Positions 21,803-33,838 of a DNA stretch of 64,000 nt are shown in pieces; position 1 is the first letter of the stretch; every line of letters starts with the position of its first letter. The translations under genes were made by a program, and so were the position numbers. The notes under the pieces are model-generated. The model was not told where the DNA came from. It worked only from the letters and a program-made list of their open reading frames with translations, and did not search any database. The DNA is taken from positions 124,001-188,000 of the forward strand of contig JAAKBF010000252.1 in assembly GCA_012656075.1 (NCBI GenBank), read 5' to 3'. This stretch comes from Phytophthora hibernalis (lineage: Eukaryota; Oomycota; Peronosporomycetes; Peronosporales; Peronosporaceae).

Positions 21803-23008
21803 ATGGTGCGCGTGATCTCTCTCCGCTGTGGCCGTAGCCCTACTGGTCTCGTCGACTTATGCGCTGGACCAGAAGCTCTACGGACTCAACTACGACCTGC
21901 GCCAGGGCCCGGACTGGGACGCCGACAAGTGCAAGTCCGCAGAGACCATTGCGTCCGACCTCAAGACGTTGAGCGCCATCACGTCCAATGTGCGCACGTA
22001 CAGTCTGTCGGACTGCGACGTGTCGGGCGTGCTCACGGCCGCCAAGGACCTGAAGCTCACCGTGTGGCTCGGCGTCTGGGTCTCGGAGGACTCGAAGGTG
22101 TACGACGCCGAGGTGAAGGCCTTCAAGGAGCTCATCAGCGCCGGCCTCATCGACAGCAACGTCGTGGGCATCAACGTGGGCAGCGAGGCCGTCTACCGGG
22201 AAGACATCACGGCCGACCAGGCCATCCAGTACGCCACCGACTTCAAGAAGGTCATGGCCGACAACGACATCAGCGTGCCCGTGAGCATCACGGACATCAT
22301 CGACACGTTCGTGCAGTACCCGGACATGCTCGCGGCCGGTGACATCGTGACCATCAACCAGTTCCCGTACTGGGAGAAGATCGAGGCCGACAAGGCCGCC
22401 GCGCAGTTCAACAAGCGCATCCAGCCGCTGCTCAAGATGGCGGGCGACATGGAGGTCATCATCAGCGAGACGGGCTGGCCCACAGGCGGCACGGCTGTGA
22501 ACGGCTCTGTGGCGTCCGAGGAGAACGGAGCCACGTACCTGAACGACTTCTACGAACTGGCCGAGGCCAAGGGCTGGAAGTACTACTACTTCGCCGGCTT
22601 TGATACTTCGTACAAGAAGGAGCAGGCGGACGACGCGACCACGGTCGAGGCGCACTTCGGCATCTTCGACGAGTCGGGAACGCTCAAGTCCACGTACGAG
22701 AACCTCAAGTTCACCAAGACGGAGACTACTCCACGTCGAGCAGCTCCACCGCCACGTCAGGCAGCGCCGGCACCACCACGTCGTCTGGATCATCGTCCAC
22801 GTCTGTGGGTGCTGGTACCGTCGCCCCGGGCAGCGGCACCACTGGCACCACGGGTACGGGAGGCACTACCAGTTCTACCACCACGTCATCTTCGGACACG
22901 GCTGCTTCGTCCAGCATCTCCAACGAAGAAAGCGGATCCTCGCAGCTTGTGGCTGCCAGTCTTGCAGCCTGCCTGGGACTGGTGTCCACCATACTCTGGA
23001 GCCTGTAA
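21803..23008 (+). CDS. Secreted GH17 beta-1,3-glucanase-like protein, probably GPI-anchored
   Basis: The ATG at 21803 starts a signal peptide whose hydrophobic core continues in the next frame (LSAVAVALLVSSTYALD), because a CT pair seems to be missing in the CTCTCT tract near 21823. The mature part is a GH17 fold. The acid/base Glu is probably in NVGSEAVYRED and the nucleophile Glu in IISETGWPTGG. One more missing base near 22728 leads into a Ser/Thr-rich stalk (TSSSSTATSGSAGTTTSSG) and a hydrophobic C-terminal tail (SSQLVAASLAACLGLVSTIL) typical of a GPI signal. With both repairs the frame is exactly 403 codons. It would act on beta-1,3-glucans at the cell wall. GC content is higher than in the transposon region. 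Confidence 0.85.
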
Positions 23009-23133
23009 GCAAGCGCAGCATAGAGTTCACGTAACTGATGCACAAAATATTGTTGTTACGGTACATCTATAAAGTCATGTGCGGTACATCAATATAGTGC
23101 CTACCACATAATTGTAAAACCTTCGGTACGACT

Positions 23134-24094
23134 ATGGCGAGCGCGCAGGCGAATGGACTTGTCAACAGCGACGTGGCCACAGAGGGGCTGTTGGTGCTGG
23201 TGGTGGACACAAGTCCACTGCACTGGTTCGCACAGGGTGGTGGCTCGGCCGACGTCGCAAGGCTGCAGCAGCTGATCTCCAGCACACTCGTGTTCGTGAA
23301 CTCGTACCTGCTGCTGCACCGTAGCAACCGTATCGTGATCATCGCGGCCCACGCCGGTCGGAGCGCCATGCTGTACCCAGATCCAGAGCAGGACGACACG
23401 TCGGGTAATGCAGAGCAGGCAGCGAAGGTGAACGCTGGCGTCATGCAGCGACTGCAACAGCTGAGTGACGCACCATTGGACCCAGCCAAGCCCAATCGAA
23501 CGGCCATTGCAGCGTCAATATCACGCGCTCTGTGCTGTAAGTTTGCTGCATTTATTGTGAGAATGGTATAGTATAAGCGTACTGATGTTGTTGTGGATGG
23601 ATGCAGTTATTAACCGTGCAATCAACGAGGATCCGGACCTACGTCCGCGGATCTTGGTCGTGCAGAAGTCTCCCGACGTGTCGGAGCATTATATTGCTAT
23701 CATGAACGGCATCTTTTCGGCGCAGAAGAAGAGCGTGGCGGTGGACGCCTGCATCCTCGGGGCGGAGCACTCGTCGTTCATGCAGCAGGCGGCGTATCTG
23801 ACTGGCGGCATCTACTACAAGCCGAATGACCCCAGTGGACTGCTGCAGTACCTCATCTCCATCTACCTGCCGGACCCATCCATGCGCAAGCTGCTGAAGC
23901 TGCCATCGCAAGACTCGGTGGACTTCCGCGCGATGTGTTTCTGCCACCGCGAAGTGATCTCCACGGCGTATGTGTGCCCCGTGTGTCTTTCGCTTTTCTG
24001 CGAATTCCGACCCATTTGCTCCACTTGCGGCATCCGCAGCCACATTCAGCCCAAGAAGAACGGTGTACTCAAGAAACGCCCGCGTGTGGCTTAA
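23134..24094 (+). CDS. TFB4: TFIIH subunit TFB4/p34 (GTF2H3)
   Basis: Exons 23134-23536 and 23607-24094 (intron GTAAGT..GCAG, 70 bases) give an intact 296-residue protein. The N-terminal half is a von Willebrand A-like fold: LLVLVVDTSPLHWFAQGG, FVNSYLLLHRSNRIVIIAAH, then ILVVQKSPDVSEHYIAIMNG. The C-terminus is a Cys-rich zinc module, CFCHREVISTAYVCPVC followed by CSTCG. TFB4 pairs with p44 in the TFIIH core, which serves transcription initiation and nucleotide excision repair in the nucleus. It starts only about 125 bases after the preceding gene. Length and motifs match the family well. Confidence 0.95.
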
Positions 24095-24411
24095 TACAAT
24101 ACCGTCGCTCAGACTCATGAACTAACGTTATACCTGGTACTTCGTAGTACCGGTATTAATACATCGACTCCAATCTGCACATGGTTTCACCGATATCACC
24201 TTTCTCCATGCCCGCGTTCGATTGGTTGAGAGACGATTTCTTGGCAAAATCAAGATTATGCGCGTTTTCACGCGATATGCTTGGTCAAAATAGCGCTCCG
24301 ACCTCATTTCCACCAATTACGAGTAGCTCGCGTCCGGGGTGACGTTTTACGGCAGGCATCGTCAGCACTCACATCGCCATACTCAGAATCTCCACGCAAG
24401 CAGCAGACCAC
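24095..24411. other. Intergenic region, nothing clear
   Basis: No gene seen. A partial palindrome (GGTACTTCGTAGTACC) lies near 24137-24152. It should hold the 3' end signals of TFB4 and the promoter of the tryptophan synthase gene, but no motif is clear enough to call. Confidence 0.3.
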
Positions 24412-25414
24412 ATGAGCAGGTGCTTGTCTAGACGCCAGCCAATGTGTATTCACATGACAACCTCAGTATTAACTTGATGTTTGCATTGCTATTGCAGACC
24501 CACGATCGCAGAGGTTATCGCCGAGCGCAAGGCCAACAACACGGCGGCCTTCATCACGTTTGTGCCCTGCGGCTTCAAGACCAAGGCCGACACAGTGGAC
24601 ATCCTGCTGGGACTGCAACGCGGCGGCGCCAACATCATCGAGGTGGGCATCCCGTACTCGGACCCGCAGGCCGATGGCCCGACCATTCAACGCGCCCACC
24701 AGGTGGGCGTGGACCAGGGCATCACGCTGCTCGACGTCCTGGCCACAGTGAGCGAGGCGCGTGCCAAGGGTCTGACCACACCGGTGGTGCTCATGGGATA
24801 CTACAACAATATCATGCAGTACGGCGAGGACAAGATCTGCCCTGACGCCCAGAAAGGTACGAGCCGGTGATGTGGTTGTTGCAACTGCGAACTGTGGCTT
24901 ACATGTTGTTGTCTGAAGCTGGTGTGGACGGATTCATTATTGTGGACCTGCCGCCTGAGGAAGCCAAGCAGCTGAGCGCCGATGCAGCCAAGCACGGTCT
25001 GTCGTACATCCCGCTGGTGTCTCCCACGACGACGGAGGAGCGCATGAGGCTCATTGACTCGGTGGCACACGGCTTCGTGTACTGCGTGAGTCTGACGGGC
25101 GTCACGGGTGCTCGTACCGAGCTGCCGCCTAACCTTGACGCGTTCATGGCCAAGAGTGAGTGGCTGTCTTTCGAATGCAATGATTTAGCGCAGTGCTAAC
25201 TCTGTTGTGTGTTGCTGTAGTTCGTGCGAATGTGAAGCACCCGCTGGCACTGGGCTTCGGACTGTCGACTCGTGAGCACTTTGTGCAGGCCAGCGCGATC
25301 GCGGACGGCGTTGTCATCGGTTCCAAGATTGTCAAGATCATCGAGGACGCACCCGACACAGCCAGTCGCGCCGCCAACGTCGAGGCGTTCGCCAAGAGCA
25401 TTGTGAACCCGTAG
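24412..25414 (+). CDS. Tryptophan synthase alpha chain (stand-alone)
   Basis: Four exons: 24412-24419, 24498-24856, 24919-25155 and 25221-25414, giving an intact 265-residue protein. The first coding exon is only eight bases (ATG AGC AG). A TrpA TIM barrel is clear: AAFITFVPCGFKTKADTVD with the catalytic Glu position in IIEVGIPYSDPQADGPTIQ, then VVLMGYYNNIMQYG, GVDGFIIVDLPPEEAKQ with the second catalytic Asp, VSLTGVTGAR, and LGFGLSTREH near the end. It would convert indole-3-glycerol phosphate to indole. The gene ends after the alpha domain, with no beta domain following, unlike the fused fungal TRP5. No targeting peptide is evident, so it is probably cytosolic. Confidence 0.93.
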
Positions 25415-25583
25415 GCCTCGTCATATAGAGGAGCTCTTACCAAACTTGGACTTGTCGTTTACTACTGTAGTACTTCGAAGTACATTTTACAATTTACCAA
25501 ATACTTTGTTGCCTTTTGCATGCAAACCAAGCTTGTATAGCACATACGTTTTCCTCACAGTATCGGTTGCCTTTTGGCTCAAA

Positions 25584-25640
25584 GGTCATGGCCGAGCGCT
25601 GCCACTCGGTAGGCGTGAGTTCGAGTCCCACCGGCAGCAG
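25584..25640 (+). other. tRNA-like remnant, possibly a tRNA-derived SINE piece
   Basis: A pol III A-box-like ATGGCCGAGCG at 25588-25598 and a B-box-like GAGTTCGAGTCCC at 25617-25629 lie only about 20 bases apart, too close for a complete tRNA. GCTGCC (25598-25603) can pair with GGCAGC (25633-25638). The pieces resemble a Leu/Ser-type tRNA lacking its middle. tRNA-related SINEs are described in Phytophthora, so a fragment of one is likely. Confidence 0.45.
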
Positions 25641-25934
25641 AAAACTGCAATTCGTACTTAGATTAGAAAGTTTACAATTCACAAAAACGTAGCATACTTC
25701 GAAGCCCGATGTGTCTGTACCATTAGACTAAGGACCGGGTCAATATGTGTGCGATAGCGATTCAAAGCGTGTCAGGGTGTCAGTACTGGGTGATTGGTGC
25801 AAATGCACAAATTAGTCTCAGAATCTGCCAATCGACGCGCAAACATCTCTTTGTTAGCGAATCGCAGATCCGGACGCGAAAGGGCACGACTTTTCAAATT
25901 CACTTTCACTTTGGATATTACGCAAGACACGACG

Positions 25935-26764
25935 ATGGACACGCTAGAGGCTTTGAAGAGCGAAGGCAATTCGCTCTTCCAGCAACAACGCTTTGCTGAG
26001 GCCGTGCAAGTGTACACGTCCGCTCTCGAAAAGTTGCAGACTGCTGGGGTTTCGACTGACGCTGCGGGCCAATTCGAAGCTGCTGTGCTACTCAATCGCG
26101 CATGGGCGCGGATTCAGATGCCGAACGACGAAACCGCTTTAGCAGCAGCAGAGGAGGATTGCAGCAATGTAGTTGAGAAGGACCCGTCGTGTGTGAAGGC
26201 ATTTTATCGTCGAGCGCTGGCGCGAGAGCGCAGAGGCCTCTGGAAGGTAGGCATTGTTTTGCAAAAACTTGGCCTCAAGCTGCTTAATGTTTACTGGTGT
26301 CCATGCAGGGTGCAATTGAAGATGCGGATACCATGAAGCGACTCGAACCGGGTAACCCGTCGATTGGCCCGTTACTCGAAAGATTGCAGGAGCACAGTGA
26401 TGCGGAGGACTTCGTGCCGAAGCTGCACCACATGTCGATCAATGACGACAGCGATCATGTGAATGCAGTTAACGATCCTGTGAAAGGTGCTACATCTAGG
26501 ATCGATCTAGCTCGAGAGGCGGAAGTGGCGTGGCGTGCACTGCAAGCAGATGAAATGAACGTGAAGAAGGTGTTTCATACCACTGCCGAGTCTCGGCGCA
26601 AGCCCAAGAAAATGAAAGCCAAGAAAATAGGGCAAAGCGATGTCCCCAAGAAACGTGAAATCTCTGAGAAGACGGATGATCTATGGGCATCTCTGAGGCG
26701 AGAGGAGGCCACTACGGTCGCAAAGGCATTTCCTCGGTCGAGAAGGACTCATCAAGTAGGTTGA
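25935..26764 (+). CDS. TPR (tetratricopeptide repeat) protein
   Basis: Exons 25935-26246 and 26309-26764 (62-base intron, GTAGGC..GCAG) give 255 residues. The N-terminal half contains a TPR array: LKSEGNSLFQQQRFAEAVQV, AAVLLNRAWARIQM, and DPSCVKAFYRRALARERRG, then a further helix pair ending RLEPGNPSI. The C-terminal half is charged, with a lysine-rich stretch (KPKKMKAKKIG) and DDLWASLRREEATT. TPR folds bind other proteins, often Hsp70/Hsp90 tails. The exact family is not recognised. A TTCACTTTC element 28-36 bases before the ATG resembles the oomycete initiator. Confidence 0.8.
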
Positions 26765-26854
26765 GGCAGTTTTGCAGTCGTGGAGTGGTGCTGCGCACCG
26801 CGTGTTGCGATATGAAGATATGAACAACATACTTCGAATTCTATTACCTTATTC

Positions 26855-29800
26855 TTACCAGTCTTCTTCGTCTTCGTCGCCACCCAGATCAATGATTTGG
26901 GGGCGCGCTCGCCGAAAGCGAAGCCCACAGCCTGAGCAAATAGGTTTATGTCCCGGATTGATCAACGTGCAACGCGAGCAGCTCCAAACTTGCGGCGCAT
27001 TGTTACCTGTGTCTTCCTTCTGCTCTTCGTCTGGTTGCCCATTTTGCTCACGAGCTGGGCGTCGATCACTCAGAACGTCCTCAACGAAAGCGTCATCATC
27101 GTCAGAGTCTGAGAAGTCACTAACTCTTCGCTTCTTCGCCACGAACGAGCCTTCGGGCAAACTATCCACCTCCATCGCAAATGACACTCTCTTCTTCAGG
27201 TCCGAAGGCGCTAGCACGGGTGGCACAGAAAAATTAGCTCGAGCTGGGTGTGGCGATTTTTCCAAAGTAGAAGCTGGCGGTGAAGGGCGTCGGATAGGTG
27301 GTTTTGGGGTGCACGAAATATCGACTTCTGATGCCGATGAGCTGCGCCTTTGAGCCGACAGAAACGCGTCTTCGCCCTCGCTCTCTGATTCACTTTCACC
27401 GAGGACATCGTCGTGTCCATGTTCATCGCTGGAGCTTGAATATTCAGCCTCTGACTCATCCGACTCAACACCCTTGACTTTCTTTGGTTTTGAGCGCTTG
27501 GATTTATTATCCTCTTCATCAGTTCGACGCTTGTTTGCGGCATCAATAAGCTCCATGCGCTTGCGCTTGCGCTCCTCATCACGCTGGATGTCTTTCTCTT
27601 CATTCTCAGCTTGGTGCTCCTGAAGCAGCTCCCAGTCGATGCGGCAGCTAAAAGCAAAACTCACCAAATCGTTTTGAACTTGCTTTAGGGCGGCTTGCAT
27701 GACTTCGTCATCAACAGAAGCATACGAGCGATGATGTCCCCAGCTGTTCAAGTCTTCTTCAGGGGGCATGCCGATCTGTGGATGGTAGCACTTATCCGGG
27801 TCCTTATCAGTATCTTCATCGCTTGTAGTGTCCTTGTCGGTGGGAGTCTCATTCCCTGTTTCCTTTCCGCTTTCATCATCATCATCAATCGCAATGACAG
27901 GTGGCGCTGTATCACCACCACTAGCCTCATCAGCATTTCTCCACTGGCAACGATCGCATTTTAGTTGATCGTGAGTGTCAGACATGGTGTCTTTCCGAAA
28001 CACGAATAGCCGCTTCAAATCCTTTGAGGACAATGAATTCACCTCTTCTTTATCATCAACGATATTTTGAAGACCCTCCTTGGACAGCTGACGTTGAAAG
28101 ATTTTCTCTTCGAGTGTTCCAGTCGCCAGGAAACGGTACACGTAGCACATCTTCTTTGGCCTTCACGCCACACTCGAGCAGCAGCCTGCTTGTCTGTCGC
28201 AGGGTTCCAATCAGGATCAAACAGTACCAAGCGATTCGCACCAATCAAGTTTAAACCACATCCGCCAGCTTTGCTCGAAAGCAGGAATGCAAACGAATTG
28301 GTAGTCGGGTCATTGAAAGTATCAACAAGTTTCTTTCGTTTCTTGGCAGATGTGGTTCCGTCCAGGCGAACAAAGGGCAATTGTCGCTCCTGACATAGAC
28401 TTGACACAACATCCAACGTCTGTGTGTAGTTGGACACGATCACGATCCGGTCCGTTGTTGTTTTCCTCATTGAAAGCATCAAACGGTCCAACAAAAGCAT
28501 TTTACCCGACCACTCTGGGTAGCAGGTGCGTCCACCAAAGCCCCCTCGTCGATGCCGACCATCATTACCTCCACCGTCTCGGGACTCCTTTGCTGCCACA
28601 AAATACTGTGCGCAGTTGCCAAAGCCAGGCAATTTCGTGTTGGTTTTACCCATTTCGTCGAAAATTAGCAGTGGGTGGTTGCACAACTTCTTCAGTGCTG
28701 TGATTGACGATAAAACGTTCACACTCTTGCGCTTCATCATATCCTGGCAGGCGCTGGACGTCAGAAAATGCATATAGAGCTGTTCCTGCAGTGGAGACAG
28801 CGGACAGCAAACCACCTGCATCAATTTTGGCGGCAAATGCTTGGCGTTTAGGATATTGCCTCTTCGCAAAATGAACTGATTCACAATTTCACAGAGCATT
28901 GCTGAGCAAGACTGCGCCACTCCTCGTTCACGATCCGTCGAGTCGGGTTCTCGGCCAATCAAGATCGGGCCCAGGTAATTCTTTCGAAACTCGCTTGGTG
29001 TGCCAAGGATATTCGGGTTGGTGAAATCCACCATAGCGAAGAACTCATCCAGATCATTTTGCATCGGTGTACCAGACAGAAGCACCCGCTTTCTGCATGC
29101 TAGCGACGATAGCGCCTTATTGATCTGCGAGTTTGCGTTCTTCAGTCGATGTGCTTCGTCACAAATCAGCAGATCGCAGCAAGCGGGCGTATCTGCAAAT
29201 TTCTGCGCGTGCATGCGGAACGTCTCGTACGAGATGATAAGCACCTGAGCAGAAAATCCCGGTCTAGGTCTCTTGCTTCCCTCGATAAAACTGTTAATGC
29301 CTTTAATCACCGTCTCGCGCTTGGCTTCAAACAGCGCCACCGTCTTCACACGTCCATGCAGCCACTTGATTATCTCATCGTCCCAGTTCTTCACCAACGA
29401 CGTCGGACAGACCACAATCGTGCGCTTCACCGTCGGCTGCATATTCATCCCCGTCATCTGCAGCGTATACATCAACGCGATACTCTGCAAAGTCTTTCCC
29501 AGTCCCATATCATCCGCCAAGATGCATCCTTGACCATCAAACCCTCGTATTTGACACACACAGTCAAACATAAACTGCACTCCTTCCCGTTGATGAGGCC
29601 GCAGGAATTTGCCCACGATGTCGGGCACCACCACTTTCATCTCCGGGTTTGTCTCACTCTGCCACAACACAAGTGGCGGTGGTGCATCCACCACAGTAGC
29701 AGGAACCGGTTCTTCTATTACTGGTGTCTCCAGCTCCACAGGAACAGCCAGCTCCTCCACGTCCACTTCAACAGGCGGTAGGTCATGCCGCACCATCGGC

Positions 29801-30135
29801 TTAAGTACGACGGAGCCCCATCGACGTCTCATACCCAGCGTCTTGACGTACAGCAGGCGGTTGCTCTCCTGCGAGCGTCCGCCCTCTCCACACGGCGACT
29901 TGAACTGCCTACGAACATGCTGAGCACGACGTTCTGGCTCCATCACTAAGAACGAGAGGAACGGGAGGCGCTTAACGGCCAATGACGAGCCGCTTTGCAG
30001 CGCCTGGCGGTTGCTGGCGGCATCTTCGTCTTCGTATGTGTCTGCGTCGTCTTGAGGCTGTGGCTTGCCCTTCACCGGCAGCACGAACGGCTTGAACTGC
30101 GCGCCTCCGCTACCCGCTTGTCTTTGACGCAGCAT
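26855..30135 (-). CDS. RAD54: RAD54-type SNF2 DNA translocase with C-terminal RanBP2-type zinc finger
   Basis: One exon from the ATG at 30135 (MLRQRQAGSGGAQFKPF). N-terminal KRLPFLSFLVMEPERRA is followed by the SNF2 core: ILADDMGLGKTLQSIAL (motif I), LLICDEAHRLKN (motif II), RVLLSGTPMQND (III), SSKAGGCGLNLIGANRLVLF (V) and DWNPATDKQA (VI). At a run of three A near 28156 the frame is one base short; adding it joins VWREGQ to CYVYRFLATGTLEEKIFQRQ and gives 1094 codons. RAD54 remodels chromatin and drives Rad51-mediated strand exchange in homologous recombination. The long acidic/serine-rich tail ends in WSCSRCTLINPGHKPICSGC, a RanBP2/NZF-type finger, which is not typical of yeast or human RAD54. 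Confidence 0.9.
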
Positions 30136-30292
30136 ATTCAAAACTGTTGTTGACGATTTGATTGGTCGAAATAGTTTGAAGGACCATCATTCAGGGTGAG
30201 TTAAGGATGGTTTACTTTGATTGGTGGAAAGAAGTGATTATAAACCAATGCGAGGATAGACGTTGACGGCCGCAGAACTCGACGGCGCAAAA
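30136..30292. promoter_or_regulatory. Shared divergent promoter of RAD54 and PPR gene
   Basis: The two start codons are 157 bases apart and point away from each other, so both promoters must lie here. An AT-rich tract with TTTGATTGG-type CCAAT-like words occurs twice (near 30157 and 30216). Their role is inference. Confidence 0.45.
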
Positions 30293-33200
30293 ATGGCGCA
30301 GGTGATGGCGTTCCGGCGAGCACTGCTCCGTCGGCCACGCAGCCTCCCAGTTGGTCGTACATTGCCTGCTATATCTAGAGACGTGTATCTTCCTGTTGCA
30401 AGTCTCCGCGCTCGCCAATTCGCTGTATTGGCTTCAAACGACCGCGTTCAGACGACGCTACAGCGACTCACAGACGCTTCCAAGCTCTCGTGGAGACTAC
30501 GCGCCGCTGTGAAGGACGTGGAGCAGTCATTACCTGTAGAAAGAGGCAGGAGGTTCTACAACCGACGACTGGTCGAAGCCCTGGAGAAGTGCGACTATAA
30601 TCGTGCCTGGGCCATAGTGGAGACTCTGCACCGACGCCATCCGGATAAAGCCGTGCTGTGGCCATACACGTACAACCTACTACTACGCCACCTTTGCAAA
30701 CAGCAGAAGACGCTGATGAACGCCAACTTGAGGCGCATTCTGGCGCTGCTGGACGTTATGGTGGGCCACAGATGCGCCAACCAGACGAGCTTTCAAGTGG
30801 CCATGGCAGCGTGCAGTCGAGCGCGGTATCTACCCGGCGCGAGGCATGTGCTGGACAAGATGGAAGAATGTGGAGCGAAGCCTGATGCAAGATATATGGC
30901 TTCGCGATTAATTGCTGTGCTCGGAAGCGAGGCTTGGTGGAAACTGCGGAGCAATATTTTGACGAAGTGTTGCTTGAAGGCGTGAAACCGACGATTTTGG
31001 TGGTAAATGCGATGCTACGGGTATATGCGCGCGATACTGGACGATCGAAGGCGATGCTTGAACTTGTGGAGCGGGCTGGTGATGAATTTGGAGAGGCTCC
31101 GAACATTGTGACAACGCGGACGATGGTGTATTATTTGTTGAGTGCTGGTGCTGTGAATGATGCAGTTAAGTTCATGCGGGAGGTCGACAAGATGTTTCCT
31201 CGTAAGGAGTCGATAAGGTTGCCTATTACGCGTCAGGTGGTAAATGGTTTGGTCGATGCTTGTCGCCAGCGTGCCGAGTGGAATGGAGCTGAATACGCGC
31301 TTACTCTTTCCGAGAGTGGACGAGAAAGGTGGTGCTACTTCCGAGGTTCAAAAGCAAGACACAGCGAAACTAAAGCAGCTAGTCGTGCAGCGAGACGCTA
31401 TGTCTGCGCCAGTGGTCTGGGCGCTGGATGAGCAGGACATGTCCCGGATGACACGACCTGAACAAGAAGCGTTTTACCTGAATCGAAGCCAGAACGAAAG
31501 TTTTGAGCGCGCTCTTGAGCAAATTCCTGTGCGCAGGACCTCTTCCGACAGAAAGTGTGCTATTCAGAAGCTTTCCTTGAAGCTGAAGACCAAGCTACTG
31601 GTTTTGGATGAGATGTTTCACGCAAGGACTGCAAATGCAACAGATTTTAATGCAATGTTGGGCGCTTGCGGGCGACAAGGCCAGTTAACGGATGCGGCAT
31701 CAGTGCTTACTAAAATGAAGCAATACGCAGAATCTTCTCCGGAGTGTGTGCCAACGACATGGAGCTACAACGCATTACTAAATGCCTGCGCGGTGTGTGG
31801 TGATATCAACGAAATCGAATCAATTGTGAACGAGATGATTGAGAACGACCTGTATCCTGACCAAGTGACCATGAATACAGTGCTTAAGGCGCATATCAAC
31901 AATTTGAAGGGTGGTGCTGGTGGAAGTCCCCAGACACGGCTTAACACCGTGATGCAGGCACTTTCGTTTTATGAGTGGTGCACTGAGAACCAAAAGCTCG
32001 ATTCGGGGGCGGCGACGTATTACTCGCTGTTCCGTTTATTTGCTACGTATTTGGAAAGATTAGACAACGCCAATGATTTAGATGTCGACGCTCAGGAAGA
32101 AGGTGGAGTGTTCAATGAAGGCCAAGAGGAAGAATTTGTGTTATGGATGGCGGAGTTCGTAACCACCACCTGCCGCGACGCACCGCTGACGTCACTGGAC
32201 ATTGGAGTGTTCAACAATGCGTTTGATTATTACCAGCGACTTGGAGAAGTGGACAAATCGTTTGCATTATTTAATACGATGAAGGAGCGCGGATTTCAGC
32301 CGGATGACACTACTCTGGGACTCATGTTTGCTACCTGCGCGAGTCAGCAGCAATTTGATGTTGGGCTTAACTTTCTGGACCATATAATGACTGCAGGCTA
32401 CAAGCCTACTCTGAAAGTACTCAGCGGAGCGATGCAATTGTGCGCCAATTCAAAGAACCCAGATGGAGCGCTAGAGCTCTTCCGAGCTATCGAAATGTCT
32501 GGCACATTTAAGCCTACGATAGAAACCTACGAACCCTTGGTGTATGCGTATGCTCGTGTCGGAAACGTGTCCGGTGCTTGGGACATCGCGAATGAGATGG
32601 AGGAGAAACTTGGGAGAGTCTCGATCAGCATCTACAATCGCATTCTTTTGGCGTGTGCCGAAGCTGCGCTTCCCGGACGCGCCTTGGAAGTGTTAGGCGT
32701 TGTGCGACATAAAGGCGGTGCGAACCCCAATGTCATTTCATATAACACGGCACTGGAAGCTTTCGTTAAAGCTGGGAGCGTGCCGCTTGGTGGAGAAATA
32801 ATAGGAGCAAATGGGAAGAAGATTCAGACTTCGATGGTGAAGAAGGCGATGAAGTTGAAAACCATGACGACGATTATTGTGATGACCTTGAAGAAGTCGA
32901 ACGTGAGGGTGATGACCTTTTGAAGGAGGAAGGGTTTGAGGAAGATGCCGCACGCATATCCGAAGACCTTACTGAAGATGCAGTGCCCCAACGAGATTAT
33001 GCAGCTGAACAGCGCGAAAAATCTGCATGGGTTCGCGCTAGCATTACTGACCTTCTCGATGAAATGCAACGAAGCCGAGTGAAGCCCGATATAACTACGT
33101 ACGAGCGTGCAATAGCTGCGTGCAGTGTGAATCAGGACCCCGAAGGTGTGATTGCCCTACTCGACAGACTGATTGATCGCAAGAATGGAAACAGCACTCC

Positions 33201-33735
33201 CGTGCTGAAATATGATCTTGTGAGCGATTCCAGTTTTTCGGCCTACCTCGAGGCGTCTTCAGCTTTGCAGGATAAAAATCGAGTGGTCGAAGCGCCGACA
33301 CTACTTCGACAATGGCACGCCGCAACAGGCCAACTTCCACCTGTATTTCTGTTGACGCAGTTGTTGGACTCTCTCGAAAGTGTTGGCGAGTGGCGCCGAG
33401 CTGTTCGGATGCTCGCCGATATGCAGTCGATGTTTGGAATTCCACCTAGCGTTGCTCTGTTTAATCGAGTCATGCAGATGTGCAACGGGGCAGGAGAGTA
33501 CCAGCTCGTGGCGCCAATATTTGCAACTATGCAGGATGCCACAGCCTACCGCATTTACCCTGACGCAGAAAGCTATATTCAACGCATTTACGCCGAAGAG
33601 CAGCATGAAAACTGGGTGGCAGCGACAGACTTATTCGTCGAGATGCAAAAGATATGTCCAAGTGAAGAAATTACACATCAACAGCTCCAAAAGATTGCCT
33701 TGGGTCGGTACAGCGTACGCCAACATGAGCATTAA
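30293..33735 (+). CDS. Pentatricopeptide repeat (PPR) protein, probably mitochondrial
   Basis: Starts at the ATG at 30293 with an Arg-rich, acid-poor leader (MAQVMAFRRALLRRPRSLPV) typical of mitochondrial import. Many 35-residue PPR helices follow, for example TTWSYNALLNACAVCGDINE, PDQVTMNTVLKAHI and ALFNTMKERGFQPDDTTLGL. An acidic insert (DDLEEVEREGDD) separates two PPR blocks. PPR proteins bind organellar RNA in a base-specific way for processing, stability or translation. The frame is broken at GG near 30931 (one G short), near 31300 (one extra base or two missing) and at AAA near 32797 (one A short). Correcting these gives exactly 1148 codons. It ends about 100 bases from the convergent transporter gene. 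Confidence 0.88.
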
Positions 33736-33838
33736 TAATGACAATGTCATTTTACAGCCATTGCAATTCGTACTCACATTGGATTCGCAAGAAGGCTCTC
33801 TTCCTCGTCGCGAAGCTCAGGAATCGAAGATGATAGAG

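Noticed and set aside
21840..22793. 317-residue minus-strand frame opposite the glucanase
   Set aside because: A shadow of GC-rich third positions; the plus-strand frame carries the GH17 catalytic boxes.
25584..25640. Functional tRNA gene
   Set aside because: No room for D and anticodon arms between A and B boxes, and a 7-base acceptor stem cannot be formed with the upstream sequence.
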